Shown here in pieces: positions 43,831 through 52,858 of a stretch of 64,000 nt of DNA (position 1 is its first letter; each line of letters begins with the position of its first letter). The notes under the pieces were generated by a model. That model did no database searches, was not told the origin of the DNA, and saw nothing but the letters and a program-made list of their open reading frames with translations. Location: contig JADJYG010000017.1 of assembly GCA_016719895.1 (NCBI GenBank), positions 127,292 through 191,291 on the forward strand, in the 5' to 3' direction. A program made the translations under genes and the position numbers. The stretch is from Saprospirales bacterium. GTDB taxonomy: Bacteria > Bacteroidota > Bacteroidia > Chitinophagales > Saprospiraceae.

Positions 43831-46800
43831 TCGGATAGCCACTTTCTCCACCCAACTACCCGTACTGCTTTCCACCCGCAAAACATACAGGCCCGCGGGT
43901 AAATGTTGCACATCGAAGGACAGAACCTGCCCCGCAATAACTGCGCCTACCGGCCGGCGGGCTACTATCACGCCCCCGGCGCTAACCAAAAGAACCTGAA
44001 CCGGCCCCTGCAAATCTGCGGGAAAAGACAACGCCAACACATCGCCGGCCGGATTGGGTTGTATCCGTATGCCGGCTACCTGTTCCCCCGGCACGTCGAC
44101 GCCAACTGCTGCGGCCTCCGTATCCATAATCACCCCGCGCTCGGGCGCCCGGTCACAAGCCTGGTCCCCCTGCGCCGAGTAGACGCAGGCTTCTACGTCG
44201 TAGTGCACCATGTCGATCACCTGCACCTGGTCGATCCACCATCCGCCGTTTTGCACGAAGATGTTATCGTTCGACCCGAAGCGGAACTGGAACAGGATTT
44301 CCTTGCCGGCATATTCACTCAGATCGAAGTAAGACCGCACCCAGCCGCTGGAGTTGCCGGAAAAACCGCTTAGAAACGGAATAGCCAAGGTAGCATAGGG
44401 TATCTTGGCGGTATAACCCTTGCGGAATACCCGTTCGGGCGCGAGCCGCCTCCAATAGGATTCGCCGGCGATTTGCACTTCCAGGAAACCTGCATCGGCG
44501 CCAGCCTCCGTATTGAATTTGTGCCAGATGCGCAGCGTGGGTTGGGCGCCACTGACCGTCAGGGGCAGGTAATGCTGGAGCACCTGGTCTGTTTCAAGGC
44601 CGACATTGTCCGTTTTCCAGGCATTGACGCCCACTTTCACGTCGTCGCCTTGCAGGTAAAAAGTTTGGAACACATTGCTGATATTGGAAAAGGAAGACCA
44701 GCTACCGCCCGGTTCCTCCATATCATCGGTGAAATAAAGCGTGGAATACGTGGCGGCGTCCGATTGGGCGGTGTACTGCAGTACCACCACCTGCCCGGGC
44801 GCTAAGGCGCCGAGGCTCCAGCTGACCACGCCGTTAGCAAGCGTACCGCCGTGGTTGGCCGAGAGCAGACTCCAGCCGGCTGGCAGGGGGTCCGTGACCG
44901 TTACACCGGTCACGGCGTCGTCTTTGTGGTTGGTGATCTTGAGGGTAAACCCGGCCGCTTCACCGCCTTTGATGAGCGGCGTTTCGACGATCTTTTCAAT
45001 TTTAAGCGCCTTGACGCAGGTCGGTATCGGGTCGAAATTTTCGACGCCGTCGGCGGGGTTGGTATTACTGCCCTGGCTGGCGAAATAACCCAGCCCGCGG
45101 CGGGCGAACACCTGGCTGATCAGGCAGGTATCTGCGCCGTTGTAGTTCAGGGCATCCGCGGCCAGAATGGCGTTGCGGCCGTCAATGAACCCTGGGCGGC
45201 AGGGCTGCAGTTTCATACCGTCTATCACGAGTTGGATCGCGCGGGCGTTGCCGCTGTTGAGGTTGTTCAGGTCGGCATCGAAACCGTATTTTTCCACCAT
45301 AGCCCAGTACAAATCCCAGGTGACGGCCGCCCACACTTCGCCGAGGGCGTGGGTTTCGGGGTTTTCGGCCACGTCTTCGAACGTCAGGGGGTTGACGCTC
45401 ATATCGGTGGAATAAGGGAAACGCCGCTGGCCGCCGCCGTTTTTATCCTGCCGGTAGACATACGTGGCCATACCGCGGGGTTTATCGCCGGTATCGCCGG
45501 GCTGAGCCGTAAGAGCCATCGCCATAAAATCGCTCCAGCCTTCGCCCATATGCTCGTCATTGTTCAGGCAATAGACATTGGACGGGCCGCCGGTCAGCCG
45601 GTTGGAGATGCCGTGTGTGTATTCATGGAGGATCACGCCATTGTCAAAACCCGCGTCTACGAAGTCCGGGCCGGAAGCAGTGGGTTTGACGAGCGAAATA
45701 TTCAGCCCGTTGCCGGCATACTGGCGCAGGATGTCGCAGTTCGACTTGGTCAGCATCACCACCGGTATAGTCACCTGGCTGCCGTAAGCTCCCGTCAGCA
45801 TTTGGATATAAGAATCTTCATAGTTGCAGATGATGCACCCGATTGCACCGGCCTGCTGGGCGTACAAGGCCTTCTGGCTGAATGGGCACACGCCACGATC
45901 CACGATCACTATTTTTCCCTGCACGGTATTAACAGACGGCGTGCAGCCCAGGTGCGCATCGTTGGAGCCCGAGCCGTCGTCGGCTACCACCACGTCGCCG
46001 GTAACCGGTGTTGCCGTGACCGGCGCGCCCCAGCCGGAGCTCCCCCCGGTATTGGCGGGCTGCCCTTCGTAGGCGCCCAGGATGGCATTCGGCGCATTTA
46101 CTTTTACGATGCCGCCGCGTTGGCCCCAGCGGTACATGTGCATGATGCCCGGGCCGCCGTCGGGAACCGTCATAAACGATGCGTCATCCTGCCCATCGCC
46201 GTCGATAGCCTGCGCGTACACAAAGTCGTTGTCCTGACCGCCGCGACCGTAGTTGTTGTCCTGAAAATTGCCGGCCTGCTCGTCGAACCCAAAGCGATAA
46301 GCGATGTCGTGCACCATGTTATTGGCGCAGAACAGGTTGGTTATCGAGGCGTCCAGGTTAGCGAGGGGTTCCAGGCTGGGGTTGAAGGGAAAATCGAAGG
46401 TGCGGCCCGGACCGCCGTCGGCTGATTCCTCCACCGAAGGAAAATCGTCGTTAGCGCTGTCGTCAAACGCCCAAACGTTGTTTCCGCGGGTATACGTGAA
46501 TTCCGCGCCCGGGGCGCCGTCGATGTCTAGCCAACCGTACGGGGATGCGAGCAGATCGGCCGGGTCGGTCAACAGCGACCGGCTTCCGTGGTTCGGGCTT
46601 TCCACCGGCAGGGCAAATACGCGGTACGATTCGGTAGCCGCGCCTTCAGGGGTTGGATCAGGCGGCCTGATGGTCCCGAACGTATTGGGGCCGGGCAGTC
46701 CGGCAGCACAGGCATCGTGTTGTTGCAGCCCGGCGCCGCCGTTGCAAAATACCGTGTTGTTATGCCGGCTCAGGATTTCACCGGTTTGGGCGTCGACGCA

Positions 46801-47394
46801 AACGGTCCAGTAATCGGGCGTACGGACGGGTTGAAGATCAATCTTCCAGGCAAGCCGGAGCGAGCCGTTTTCCGCCTGTTCATAGCAAATTTCCACTGGA
46901 ATATCCGCCCGGGCGATGGCGCCGGCGCTGAATATCCAGTTGCGCGCATCGGTTTTTACTTTCGGAGCCGGGGCAAGCCCAACGGCAAGCCCGAGATCGG
47001 CGGCGGTAAGTTCCAGCGCTTTGGACGCTCCGAGCGAGGGCAACGTCGTGTTTACGCGTTGACGGATATAGGGCACAAAACGGTGGCCCAGGTGCAGTAC
47101 GGAGCCGTCGGGGCGGACGTGCAGGCCAAACAAAGCGTTGTGCACCGGAATGCCCGCATGCTGTTGTTGTACCCAAACGTGACTGATACCATTGTGGCGC
47201 GTCTGGTAGGCATCGGTGACACGGACATCCGCGACATCCTGCCCAGACAAGTTAAACGCAGCGGGATTACGTTGGAGAAAACGCAGGGCAGTCTCCTTCG
47301 CCGGCGCCATATCCGGCTGGGCGCTCAGGGAAAACGCCAGCCCCAAAACGGCCACTGCTACCCACCAAAGGCGTTGAAACGGGATTTGATTCAT
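43828..47394 (-). CDS. M36 fungalysin-type metalloprotease with T9SS sorting domain
   Basis: A 1188-residue secreted protease. It has a signal peptide (about residues 1-26; VAVAVLGLAFSLSAQ) and an FTP propeptide-like N-terminal half. The M36 catalytic domain carries HEYTHGISNRLTGG at about residue 589 (HExxH) and EGWSDF as the downstream ligand. A protease-associated domain is inserted before it (GCIICNYED). A conserved-repeat/DUF11-like domain follows (VTVTDPLPAGW near residue 860). A T9SS type A domain ends the protein (IRIQPNPAGDVLAL...VEKVAIR). The protein is probably exported by T9SS and sorted to the surface or medium. All metal ligands are present. It shares a bidirectional terminator with the outer-membrane gene at its 3' side. 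Confidence 0.92.
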   Translation of the reverse strand: MNQIPFQRLWWVAVAVLGLAFSLSAQPDMAPAKETALRFLQRNPAAFNLSGQDVADVRVTDAYQTRHNGISHVWVQQQHAGIPVHNALFGLHVRPDGSVLHLGHRFVPYIRQRVNTTLPSLGASKALELTAADLGLAVGLAPAPKVKTDARNWIFSAGAIARADIPVEICYEQAENGSLRLAWKIDLQPVRTPDYWTVCVDAQTGEILSRHNNTVFCNGGAGLQQHDACAAGLPGPNTFGTIRPPDPTPEGAATESYRVFALPVESPNHGSRSLLTDPADLLASPYGWLDIDGAPGAEFTYTRGNNVWAFDDSANDDFPSVEESADGGPGRTFDFPFNPSLEPLANLDASITNLFCANNMVHDIAYRFGFDEQAGNFQDNNYGRGGQDNDFVYAQAIDGDGQDDASFMTVPDGGPGIMHMYRWGQRGGIVKVNAPNAILGAYEGQPANTGGSSGWGAPVTATPVTGDVVVADDGSGSNDAHLGCTPSVNTVQGKIVIVDRGVCPFSQKALYAQQAGAIGCIICNYEDSYIQMLTGAYGSQVTIPVVMLTKSNCDILRQYAGNGLNISLVKPTASGPDFVDAGFDNGVILHEYTHGISNRLTGGPSNVYCLNNDEHMGEGWSDFMAMALTAQPGDTGDKPRGMATYVYRQDKNGGGQRRFPYSTDMSVNPLTFEDVAENPETHALGEVWAAVTWDLYWAMVEKYGFDADLNNLNSGNARAIQLVIDGMKLQPCRPGFIDGRNAILAADALNYNGADTCLISQVFARRGLGYFASQGSNTNPADGVENFDPIPTCVKALKIEKIVETPLIKGGEAAGFTLKITNHKDDAVTGVTVTDPLPAGWSLLSANHGGTLANGVVSWSLGALAPGQVVVLQYTAQSDAATYSTLYFTDDMEEPGGSWSSFSNISNVFQTFYLQGDDVKVGVNAWKTDNVGLETDQVLQHYLPLTVSGAQPTLRIWHKFNTEAGADAGFLEVQIAGESYWRRLAPERVFRKGYTAKIPYATLAIPFLSGFSGNSSGWVRSYFDLSEYAGKEILFQFRFGSNDNIFVQNGGWWIDQVQVIDMVHYDVEACVYSAQGDQACDRAPERGVIMDTEAAAVGVDVPGEQVAGIRIQPNPAGDVLALSFPADLQGPVQVLLVSAGGVIVARRPVGAVIAGQVLSFDVQHLPAGLYVLRVESSTGSWVEKVAIR

Positions 47395-47455
47395 CAGAAA
47401 ACAGGAAAGATTTGGTTAAAAAAATAAACGTTCATCCGGCTTGCCGCCAAATGTC

Positions 47456-47463
47456 CAAAGGTA
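47456..47463 (-). promoter_or_regulatory. Candidate -7 element of the M36 protease gene
   Basis: On the minus strand TACCTTTG (TAnnTTTG); a TTTG lies 16 bp further upstream (47480-47483), short of the usual spacing. 62 bp from the start codon. Confidence 0.4.
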
Positions 47464-47604
47464 GCGCAATACCCTTTTTCAAAGACTACCCGTTGGGTTA
47501 AAATGTCGGGATTGGCTATTGCCCGGCAAGCCTTACTGCCCGGAGCAGTCTCCTCCGCATGAAACCTGAAACCCTCAAACCATGAAACTCAGAAACCTTT
47601 CTTT

Positions 47605-47612
47605 TACCTTTG
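47605..47612 (+). promoter_or_regulatory. Candidate -7 element of prs
   Basis: TACCTTTG (TAnnTTTG), 69 bp upstream of the prs ATG (47681). It lies inside the longest possible reading frame, which supports the downstream start. Confidence 0.5.
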
Positions 47613-47680
47613 TGCAAATCTCCGACCGTTTGCCCACCCATCATCTCGAACCATCCGGCTCACCTAACTCCGGCAACCCT

Positions 47681-48607
47681 ATGCCCGAAGTAAAATTGTT
47701 TTCCGGCTCGGCCTCCGAAAAGCTGGCCGCTGACATTTCGTTCCACTACGATGCCCCCCTAGGCGACAAAACCCTGGCGCGCTTCAGCGACGGTGAAATG
47801 CAGCCCATCATCAACGAAAGCGTGCGCGGCGCCTACGTGTTTTTCATCCAAAGCACCTGCCAGCCGCACGACAACCTCATGGAACTCCTGCTCTGGATAG
47901 ACTCCGCCAGCCGGGCATCTGCCGGGTATATCACGGCGGTGATTCCGTACTTCGGCTATGCCCGTCAGGACCGGAAAGACAAACCCCGCGTGCCCATCAG
48001 CGCCAAGCTCATGGCCAATTTGCTCACCACTGCCGGCGCCAACCGGGTAATGACCATGGACCTGCATGCCGACCAGGTGCAGGGCTTTTTCGATATTCCG
48101 GTGGATCACCTGCGCTCCGAGGCCATTTATGTGCCGTATTTGGAGCAAATGGACCTTTCTGCCGTCATTTTTGCCAGCCCCGATGTCGGCGGCGTCAAAC
48201 GCGCCCGGGTGTATGCCAAACACTTCAAACGCGAACTGGTCATCTGCGATAAATACCGCACCAAGGCCAATGAAGTGGCCGCCATGACCGTCATTGGCGA
48301 TGTCAGCGGCGGCGATGTGATCCTGGTGGACGACCTGGTGGATACGGCCGGCACGCTGTGCAAAGCGGCGGACGCCCTGCTGGAAAAAGGCGCCCGCTCG
48401 GTGCGCGCCATTTGCACGCACCCGGTGCTGTCGGGCAAAGCATATGAAAATATCGAGCAGTCCAAACTCAGTGAACTCATCGTTTGCGACACGATCCCAC
48501 TGCTCCGCGAATCGCCCAAGATCAAGGTGCTTCCCACCGCCAAGCTTTTTTCCCGCGCTATCCGGAATACAGTGGAGCACAAATCGATCGCCGCGTTGTT
48601 CCACTAG
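47681..48607 (+). CDS. prs: Ribose-phosphate pyrophosphokinase
   Basis: A 308-residue PRPP synthase making 5-phosphoribosyl-1-diphosphate from ribose-5-phosphate and ATP for nucleotide, histidine and tryptophan synthesis. Visible features are the start VKLFSGSASEKLA, DGEMQPIINESVRG, YFGYARQDRKDKPR, HADQVQGFF, and the PRPP-binding VDDLVDTAGT at about residues 218-227. The ATG at 47681 gives the family start and normal length; a longer frame upstream contains the promoter-like element. It is a housekeeping gene with a terminator at 48739. Confidence 0.96.
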   Translation: MPEVKLFSGSASEKLAADISFHYDAPLGDKTLARFSDGEMQPIINESVRGAYVFFIQSTCQPHDNLMELLLWIDSASRASAGYITAVIPYFGYARQDRKDKPRVPISAKLMANLLTTAGANRVMTMDLHADQVQGFFDIPVDHLRSEAIYVPYLEQMDLSAVIFASPDVGGVKRARVYAKHFKRELVICDKYRTKANEVAAMTVIGDVSGGDVILVDDLVDTAGTLCKAADALLEKGARSVRAICTHPVLSGKAYENIEQSKLSELIVCDTIPLLRESPKIKVLPTAKLFSRAIRNTVEHKSIAALFH

Positions 48608-48738
48608 TGCCAGAATACGAAATTCGCACTTCGCCTGCCGTTTTCTAAAAAAATGCCGCCGTTCCGTAAATGCCGGTTCGGGTAAAGAAAACTGCATTTT
48701 ACCTTCGTCCCAGTTTTCTCATAGTATGTTTTGATTTT

Positions 48739-48772
48739 CCTACTGCTCCCCTTCTGGCAGTAGGATTTTTTT
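48739..48772 (+). terminator. Intrinsic terminator downstream of prs
   Basis: CCTACTGC (48739-48746) pairs with GCAGTAGG (48757-48764) across a 10-nt loop, followed by A and seven T (48766-48772). It is 130 bp after the prs stop codon; the interval 48608-48738 has no convincing gene. Confidence 0.8.
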
Positions 48773-48938
48773 CATCTACAGGGCCCCCGCCGCCGCCTGA
48801 TTTATTCCATCGCCCCCCCCTTCCTTTTTGTTTTGGCCCCTTTGCGTTGCCAAGACGCTTGCAATCCAACCGCTACGGTAGTTTGCCTGAGCAATTATTC
48901 CGACTTTTGCAGTTGTACACGGGAAACAGGTGTTTTTC

Positions 48939-49442
48939 ATGAAAAGAAAAGGAATCTCGGTAGCCGGCCTATTGTTGTTTCTGACAATAGCCGGCTACAG
49001 CCAGGTAAAAAACGGCGCTTTCCGCCTCCTGTTGAATACTTTACTACAGCATACGGCGCCGGAAACCACGGTCGCCGAAATTGTCCGCGACAGTTCCAAA
49101 ATAGTTTTTCTGGACGCCCGCGAACCGCGGGAATTTACCATCAGCCACCTGCACGGCGCCATTCCGGCCGGATACCAAACGTTTACCTTGAAGGATTTAC
49201 CGGAGCTGGACAAAAGCCGCCGCATCGTAGTCTATTGCTCGGTGGGTTACCGGAGCGAAAAAATAGCCGAAAAATTGATTGTCGCCGGCTTTACCAACGT
49301 ATCCAACCTCTATGGCGGCATTTTCGAATGGGTCAACCAGGGCCTTCCCGTGTATAACGAACACGGGCCTACCCAACAGGTGCATGCCTACGACCGTACG
49401 TGGGGAGTATGGCTGGAGCGGGGAGAGAAGATTTACGATTGA
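48939..49442 (+). CDS. Exported rhodanese-like domain protein
   Basis: A 167-residue protein with an N-terminal signal peptide (about residues 1-22; AGLLLFLTIAGYSQ) and one rhodanese domain. Visible are VFLDAREPREFTISHLHGAI and the active-site loop YCSVGYRSEK with the catalytic Cys. Rhodaneses transfer sulfane sulfur or act as sulfur- or arsenate-binding modules; the periplasmic location suggests redox or thiol handling. The start ATG is at 48939 after CAT in TTTTTCATG. Convergent with rfbB. Confidence 0.86.
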   Translation: MKRKGISVAGLLLFLTIAGYSQVKNGAFRLLLNTLLQHTAPETTVAEIVRDSSKIVFLDAREPREFTISHLHGAIPAGYQTFTLKDLPELDKSRRIVVYCSVGYRSEKIAEKLIVAGFTNVSNLYGGIFEWVNQGLPVYNEHGPTQQVHAYDRTWGVWLERGEKIYD

Positions 49443-49503
49443 GGATTGGCGCAGCGGCCGAACCAAAATTTCGATCCTTGCCAGGAAGACGCATTATCAA
49501 TCG

Positions 49504-50550
49504 TCAATCCTCCTTCATCCGCAAATAGGCTCCAGAGCGTATCTGTTGCAGCCAGTCGTGGTGGTTCAGGTACCACTGTGCGGTTTGGCGGAAGCCTTCT
49601 TCGAACCGCACTGACGGTTCCCAGCCTAATTCGCGGCGGATTTTGGAAGCGTCGATAGCATAGCGCCGGTCGTGGCCGGGCCGGTCGCGGACAAACGCAA
49701 TGAGCTGGCGGGAGGCGCCGGCGGGGCGGCCGAGCAGTTGGTCCATAATATCGCAGAGTTGCTCCACCAGGTCGATATTTTTCCACTCGTTATTGCCCCC
49801 GACATTATAGGATTCGCCGGTTTTGCCCCGGTGATACACCAGGTCGATGGCTGCTGCGTGGTCCTCCACCCAGAGCCAATCGCGCGTGTATTGCCCGTCG
49901 CCGTACACCGGCAGGGGTTTGTTTTCGCGGATATTGGTAATCATCAGAGGCAGGAGCTTTTCGGGAAACTGATAAGGCCCGTAGTTATTGCTGCAATTAG
50001 AAAGCACCACCGGAAGGCCATAGGTGTGAAAATAAGCCCGGACAAAGTGATCGCTGCTGGCTTTGGACGCCGAATAGGGCGAGCGGGGGTCGTAAGGTGT
50101 TTCTTCGGTAAAAAAGCCTTCCGGGCCGAGCGATCCGAACACTTCGTCCGTAGAAATATGGTAAAAACGTTTTCCTTCAGGCTGGCTTTTCCAGGCCAGG
50201 CGGGCGGCATTGAGCAGATTGACCGTGCCCATGACATTGGTCTCGACAAAAGCCAGCGGGTGGTCAATTGACCGGTCCACGTGGCTCTCGGCGGCCAGGT
50301 GGATCACCCCGTCGAATTGGTATTGCTCGAAGAGGCGCCGCACAACTTCCTGGTCGGTAATGTCGCCTTTTTCAAACACGTAGTTAGGCGCATGTTCCAC
50401 ATCGCGCAGGTTAGCGAGGTTGCCGGCATAGGTGAGCGCATCCAGGTTTACCAGCAGGTAGTCGGGATATTTGTTCACCATCAGGCGCACGACGTGCGAA
50501 CCGATAAAACCGGCGCCGCCGGTGATCAAGATGCTTTTTTTACAGGTCAT
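49504..50550 (-). CDS. rfbB: dTDP-glucose 4,6-dehydratase
   Basis: A 348-residue extended SDR enzyme that turns dTDP-glucose into dTDP-4-keto-6-deoxyglucose, the second step of dTDP-rhamnose and other deoxysugar pathways. Visible are ITGGAGFIGSH at residues 9-19 (NAD binding), STDEVFGSLG with the catalytic Asp-Glu, YSASKASSDH (catalytic Tyr-Lys) and YGDGQYTRDWLWVEDH. The stop and the start of the UXS gene upstream are 5 bp apart, so the two are cotranscribed. The rfbA, rfbC and rfbD genes are not in the window. Confidence 0.95.
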   Translation of the reverse strand: MTCKKSILITGGAGFIGSHVVRLMVNKYPDYLLVNLDALTYAGNLANLRDVEHAPNYVFEKGDITDQEVVRRLFEQYQFDGVIHLAAESHVDRSIDHPLAFVETNVMGTVNLLNAARLAWKSQPEGKRFYHISTDEVFGSLGPEGFFTEETPYDPRSPYSASKASSDHFVRAYFHTYGLPVVLSNCSNNYGPYQFPEKLLPLMITNIRENKPLPVYGDGQYTRDWLWVEDHAAAIDLVYHRGKTGESYNVGGNNEWKNIDLVEQLCDIMDQLLGRPAGASRQLIAFVRDRPGHDRRYAIDASKIRRELGWEPSVRFEEGFRQTAQWYLNHHDWLQQIRSGAYLRMKED

Positions 50551-50555
50551 CCCGC

Positions 50556-51503
50556 TTAAACGTGTACCACTTTTTTGAAGTATTCATACGTCAGCTGCAG
50601 GCCTTGCGCCCGGTCGTAGCGGGGCTCCCAACCGAGTAGGGCGCGGGCTTTGGTGATGTCGGGCCGGCGCTGTTTGGGGTCGTCGACCGGCAGGGGGCGG
50701 TAATCGATACAGGCCTTGGGGTTTTGGACCAGGTCGAGGATCTCCTGCGCAAATTCCAGAACGGTAATCTCCTGCGGGTTGCCCATGTTCACCGGCAGGT
50801 GGTATTCGCTCAGCAAGAGCCGGTAGATACCTTCCACCAGATCGTCGACATAGCAGAACGAACGGGTTTGCGAGCCGTCGCCAAACACCGTCAGGCCTTC
50901 GCCCCGGATGGCCTGGCTGAAGAAAGCGGGGAGCACCCGGCCGTCGTTGACGCGCATACGCGGGCCGTAGGTATTGAAAATGCGGATAATGCGGGTGTCC
51001 ACGTTGTGGTAATTGTGATAAGCCATCGTGATGGCTTCCAGAAAGCGTTTGGCTTCGTCGTACACGCCGCGCGGCCCCACGGGGTTTACATTGCCCCAGT
51101 ATTCCTCGGTTTGGGGGTGCACCAGCGGGTCGCCGTACACCTCCGACGTGGAGGCCACCAGGATTCGGGCGCCTTTCTCCTTGGCCAGACCCAGGCAGTT
51201 GTGCGTGCCGTGAGCGCCTACTTTCAGGGTTTGGATGGGCATTTGAAGGTAATCGATCGGGCTGGCCGGCGAAGCGAAATGCAGGATGTAGTCGAGTTTG
51301 CCCGGCACGTGGATAAACTTCGTCACGTCGTGGTGGTAGTACTCGAAGTCTTTTTCTTTAAACAGATGCTCGATGTTGTCGAGGTTGCCGGTGAGCAGGT
51401 TATCCATGGCGATCACCTGGTAGTTTTCGGCCAGAAAGCGGTCGCTGAGGTGCGAACCGATGAAACCGGCAGCACCGGTGATGAGGATGCGTTTTTTTGT
51501 CAT
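50556..51503 (-). CDS. UDP-glucuronate decarboxylase-type SDR (UXS)
   Basis: A 315-residue extended SDR closely matching UDP-glucuronic acid decarboxylases (UDP-xylose synthase). Visible are ITGAAGFIGSHLSDRFL at residues 7-23, LHFASPASPIDYL, STSEVYGDPLVHPQ and YDEAKRFLE (catalytic Tyr-Lys, about residue 147-151). The motif NPVGPRGVYDEAKR is typical for this branch. It supplies UDP-xylose for polysaccharide. It is the first gene of a two-gene unit with rfbB. A -7-like element lies at 51646. Confidence 0.93.
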   Translation of the reverse strand: MTKKRILITGAAGFIGSHLSDRFLAENYQVIAMDNLLTGNLDNIEHLFKEKDFEYYHHDVTKFIHVPGKLDYILHFASPASPIDYLQMPIQTLKVGAHGTHNCLGLAKEKGARILVASTSEVYGDPLVHPQTEEYWGNVNPVGPRGVYDEAKRFLEAITMAYHNYHNVDTRIIRIFNTYGPRMRVNDGRVLPAFFSQAIRGEGLTVFGDGSQTRSFCYVDDLVEGIYRLLLSEYHLPVNMGNPQEITVLEFAQEILDLVQNPKACIDYRPLPVDDPKQRRPDITKARALLGWEPRYDRAQGLQLTYEYFKKVVHV

Positions 51504-51645
51504 AAGGAAGTACGCTGAAGTTGGGTGGCGCGTTCCTTCCGGAAGGCGCCGTTTTTTCGTAATTTGAATACATGCGGTACCCGGCCCCTACTGCCACCAT
51601 CGTGCCAAAAAAAAGCAGCATCCGGCCTGTGGCCGCAGGGCCGGG

Positions 51646-51653
51646 CAAATATA
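51646..51653 (-). promoter_or_regulatory. Candidate -7 element of the UXS-rfbB unit
   Basis: On the minus strand TATATTTG (TAnnTTTG), 143 bp upstream of the UXS start. No -33 element at the usual distance. Confidence 0.4.
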
Positions 51654-52244
51654 GGTGATTCTGCAGGCGGGGTACGCGCCCAAACGGGCGTGAAATTTTT
51701 GTATCGCCCGGCATCCAAACTGAAAAATGATTTAACCGCAAAATTTTGGAAGAAAATTTGGAAAACCCAAAATCCCCCCTTATATTCGCCTTCGTTATGT
51801 TGAAACCGCCTGTTTTTTTCAAAGTTTCAACGTTTTACCCGGAACCAGATCAATCCGAACACCGCTAATTTTGACATTACCCGCACCGGAAATTACCAAA
51901 GGTTGACCAATTGAACACCGCATAGAATTGAAACCCTCCCGTACCAGGAATACCAAAGACAGCCCATCTAACAGCATCGCTTTTCCGACACCCACGCAAC
52001 AGGGAATTTTCCAGGATTTTTACTACTATCGACACTGCTGAAGTGAAAATGCTTTTCACTCGATAGCGCTGCGAGACCATGCTACTTTACGTATTATTTC
52101 TTTTGTATTTCTTAGCAAAGGAAGTGGCGGTTATGCATTGTTGATTAAATCAATGATGCGGGTGCCTGTTATTCTATTTTTTATCTTATACAAATCTTCA
52201 AATAGTCACATTGGCTATTATCGAAAGGCTATTTTTTAACATAG
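51654..52244. other. Intergenic region before the contractile injection locus, no gene seen
   Basis: About 590 bp, clearly more AT-rich than the neighbourhood. It contains a hairpin at 52026-52066 (AGTGAAAA/TTTTCACT inside CTATCG/CGATAG) and direct GGCTATT repeats at about 52213-52234, just upstream of the DUF4255 gene. A weak promoter-like TTG-N16-TATTTTTT lies at 52211-52237. No reading frame carries a recognised protein. The AT shift marks the left border of the injection locus and could mark an acquired segment. Confidence 0.5.
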
Positions 52245-52853
52245 ATGATCGATTCGGCATTAATACTGCTCAGAGACGAAATATCTGCTTATATCCACAC
52301 AGAAGTGAATATGGGAACGGATATTTTATTAGAGAATATTGCTTTATTCGACAGCGGCCAGCCTGCCGATTTGGAGGGTATCACCATAACGCTGGTCAAT
52401 CTGGAAGAAGAAAGCGCTTTAAAAAATATACGGGCCACACAGCCGAACGCCACAGGTGGCATGGATTTGATCAACCCGCCGATTTTTTTAAACCTTTATT
52501 TACTGTTTTGCGCCAACTTCCCCAACAACTATGTAGGCGCGCTCCAGCACCTCAGTGCAATTATCCGCTTTTTTCAGGTAAAGAACACCTTTACCATATC
52601 TAATTCCCCCAACCTTACCCTGCCCATTACGGGGAATGAACCTGAAGATTTATTCAAACTGAAACTCTCGCTCAAATTGTACACGCCTACGTTTGAGCAA
52701 ATCAACCATATATGGGGCGCTTTAGGGGGGCGCCAACTGCCTTCTGTTTTATATAAAGCCTACCTGGTGTGTGTATATGACCGGCGTACGGTTAAGGAGG
52801 GCCCGCCGATTGAAATCATTGAAAACAACCTTGAATCCCTCGAAAATTATTGA
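52245..52853 (+). CDS. DUF4255 (Pvc16/Afp16-like) tube terminator/cap protein of the eCIS
   Basis: A 202-residue protein of the DUF4255 family, the tail-terminator protein of Photorhabdus virulence cassette (Pvc16) and antifeeding prophage (Afp16) contractile injection systems. It starts MIDSALILLRDEISAYI. The core NLYLLFCANFPNNYVGALQHLSAIIRFFQ is characteristic and ends with YDRRTVKEGPPIEIIE. In the assembled particle it caps the distal end of tube and sheath and stops their growth. As the first gene in the locus it is followed with 5-bp spacing by the unknown 441-residue gene. It probably shares one transcript with the rest of the locus. Confidence 0.88.
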   Translation: MIDSALILLRDEISAYIHTEVNMGTDILLENIALFDSGQPADLEGITITLVNLEEESALKNIRATQPNATGGMDLINPPIFLNLYLLFCANFPNNYVGALQHLSAIIRFFQVKNTFTISNSPNLTLPITGNEPEDLFKLKLSLKLYTPTFEQINHIWGALGGRQLPSVLYKAYLVCVYDRRTVKEGPPIEIIENNLESLENY

Positions 52854-52858
52854 AACAC

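Noticed and set aside
48608..48938. A small gene between prs and the rhodanese
   Set aside because: The open frame there is Pro/Phe-rich without homology and contains the terminator at 48739; no gene called.
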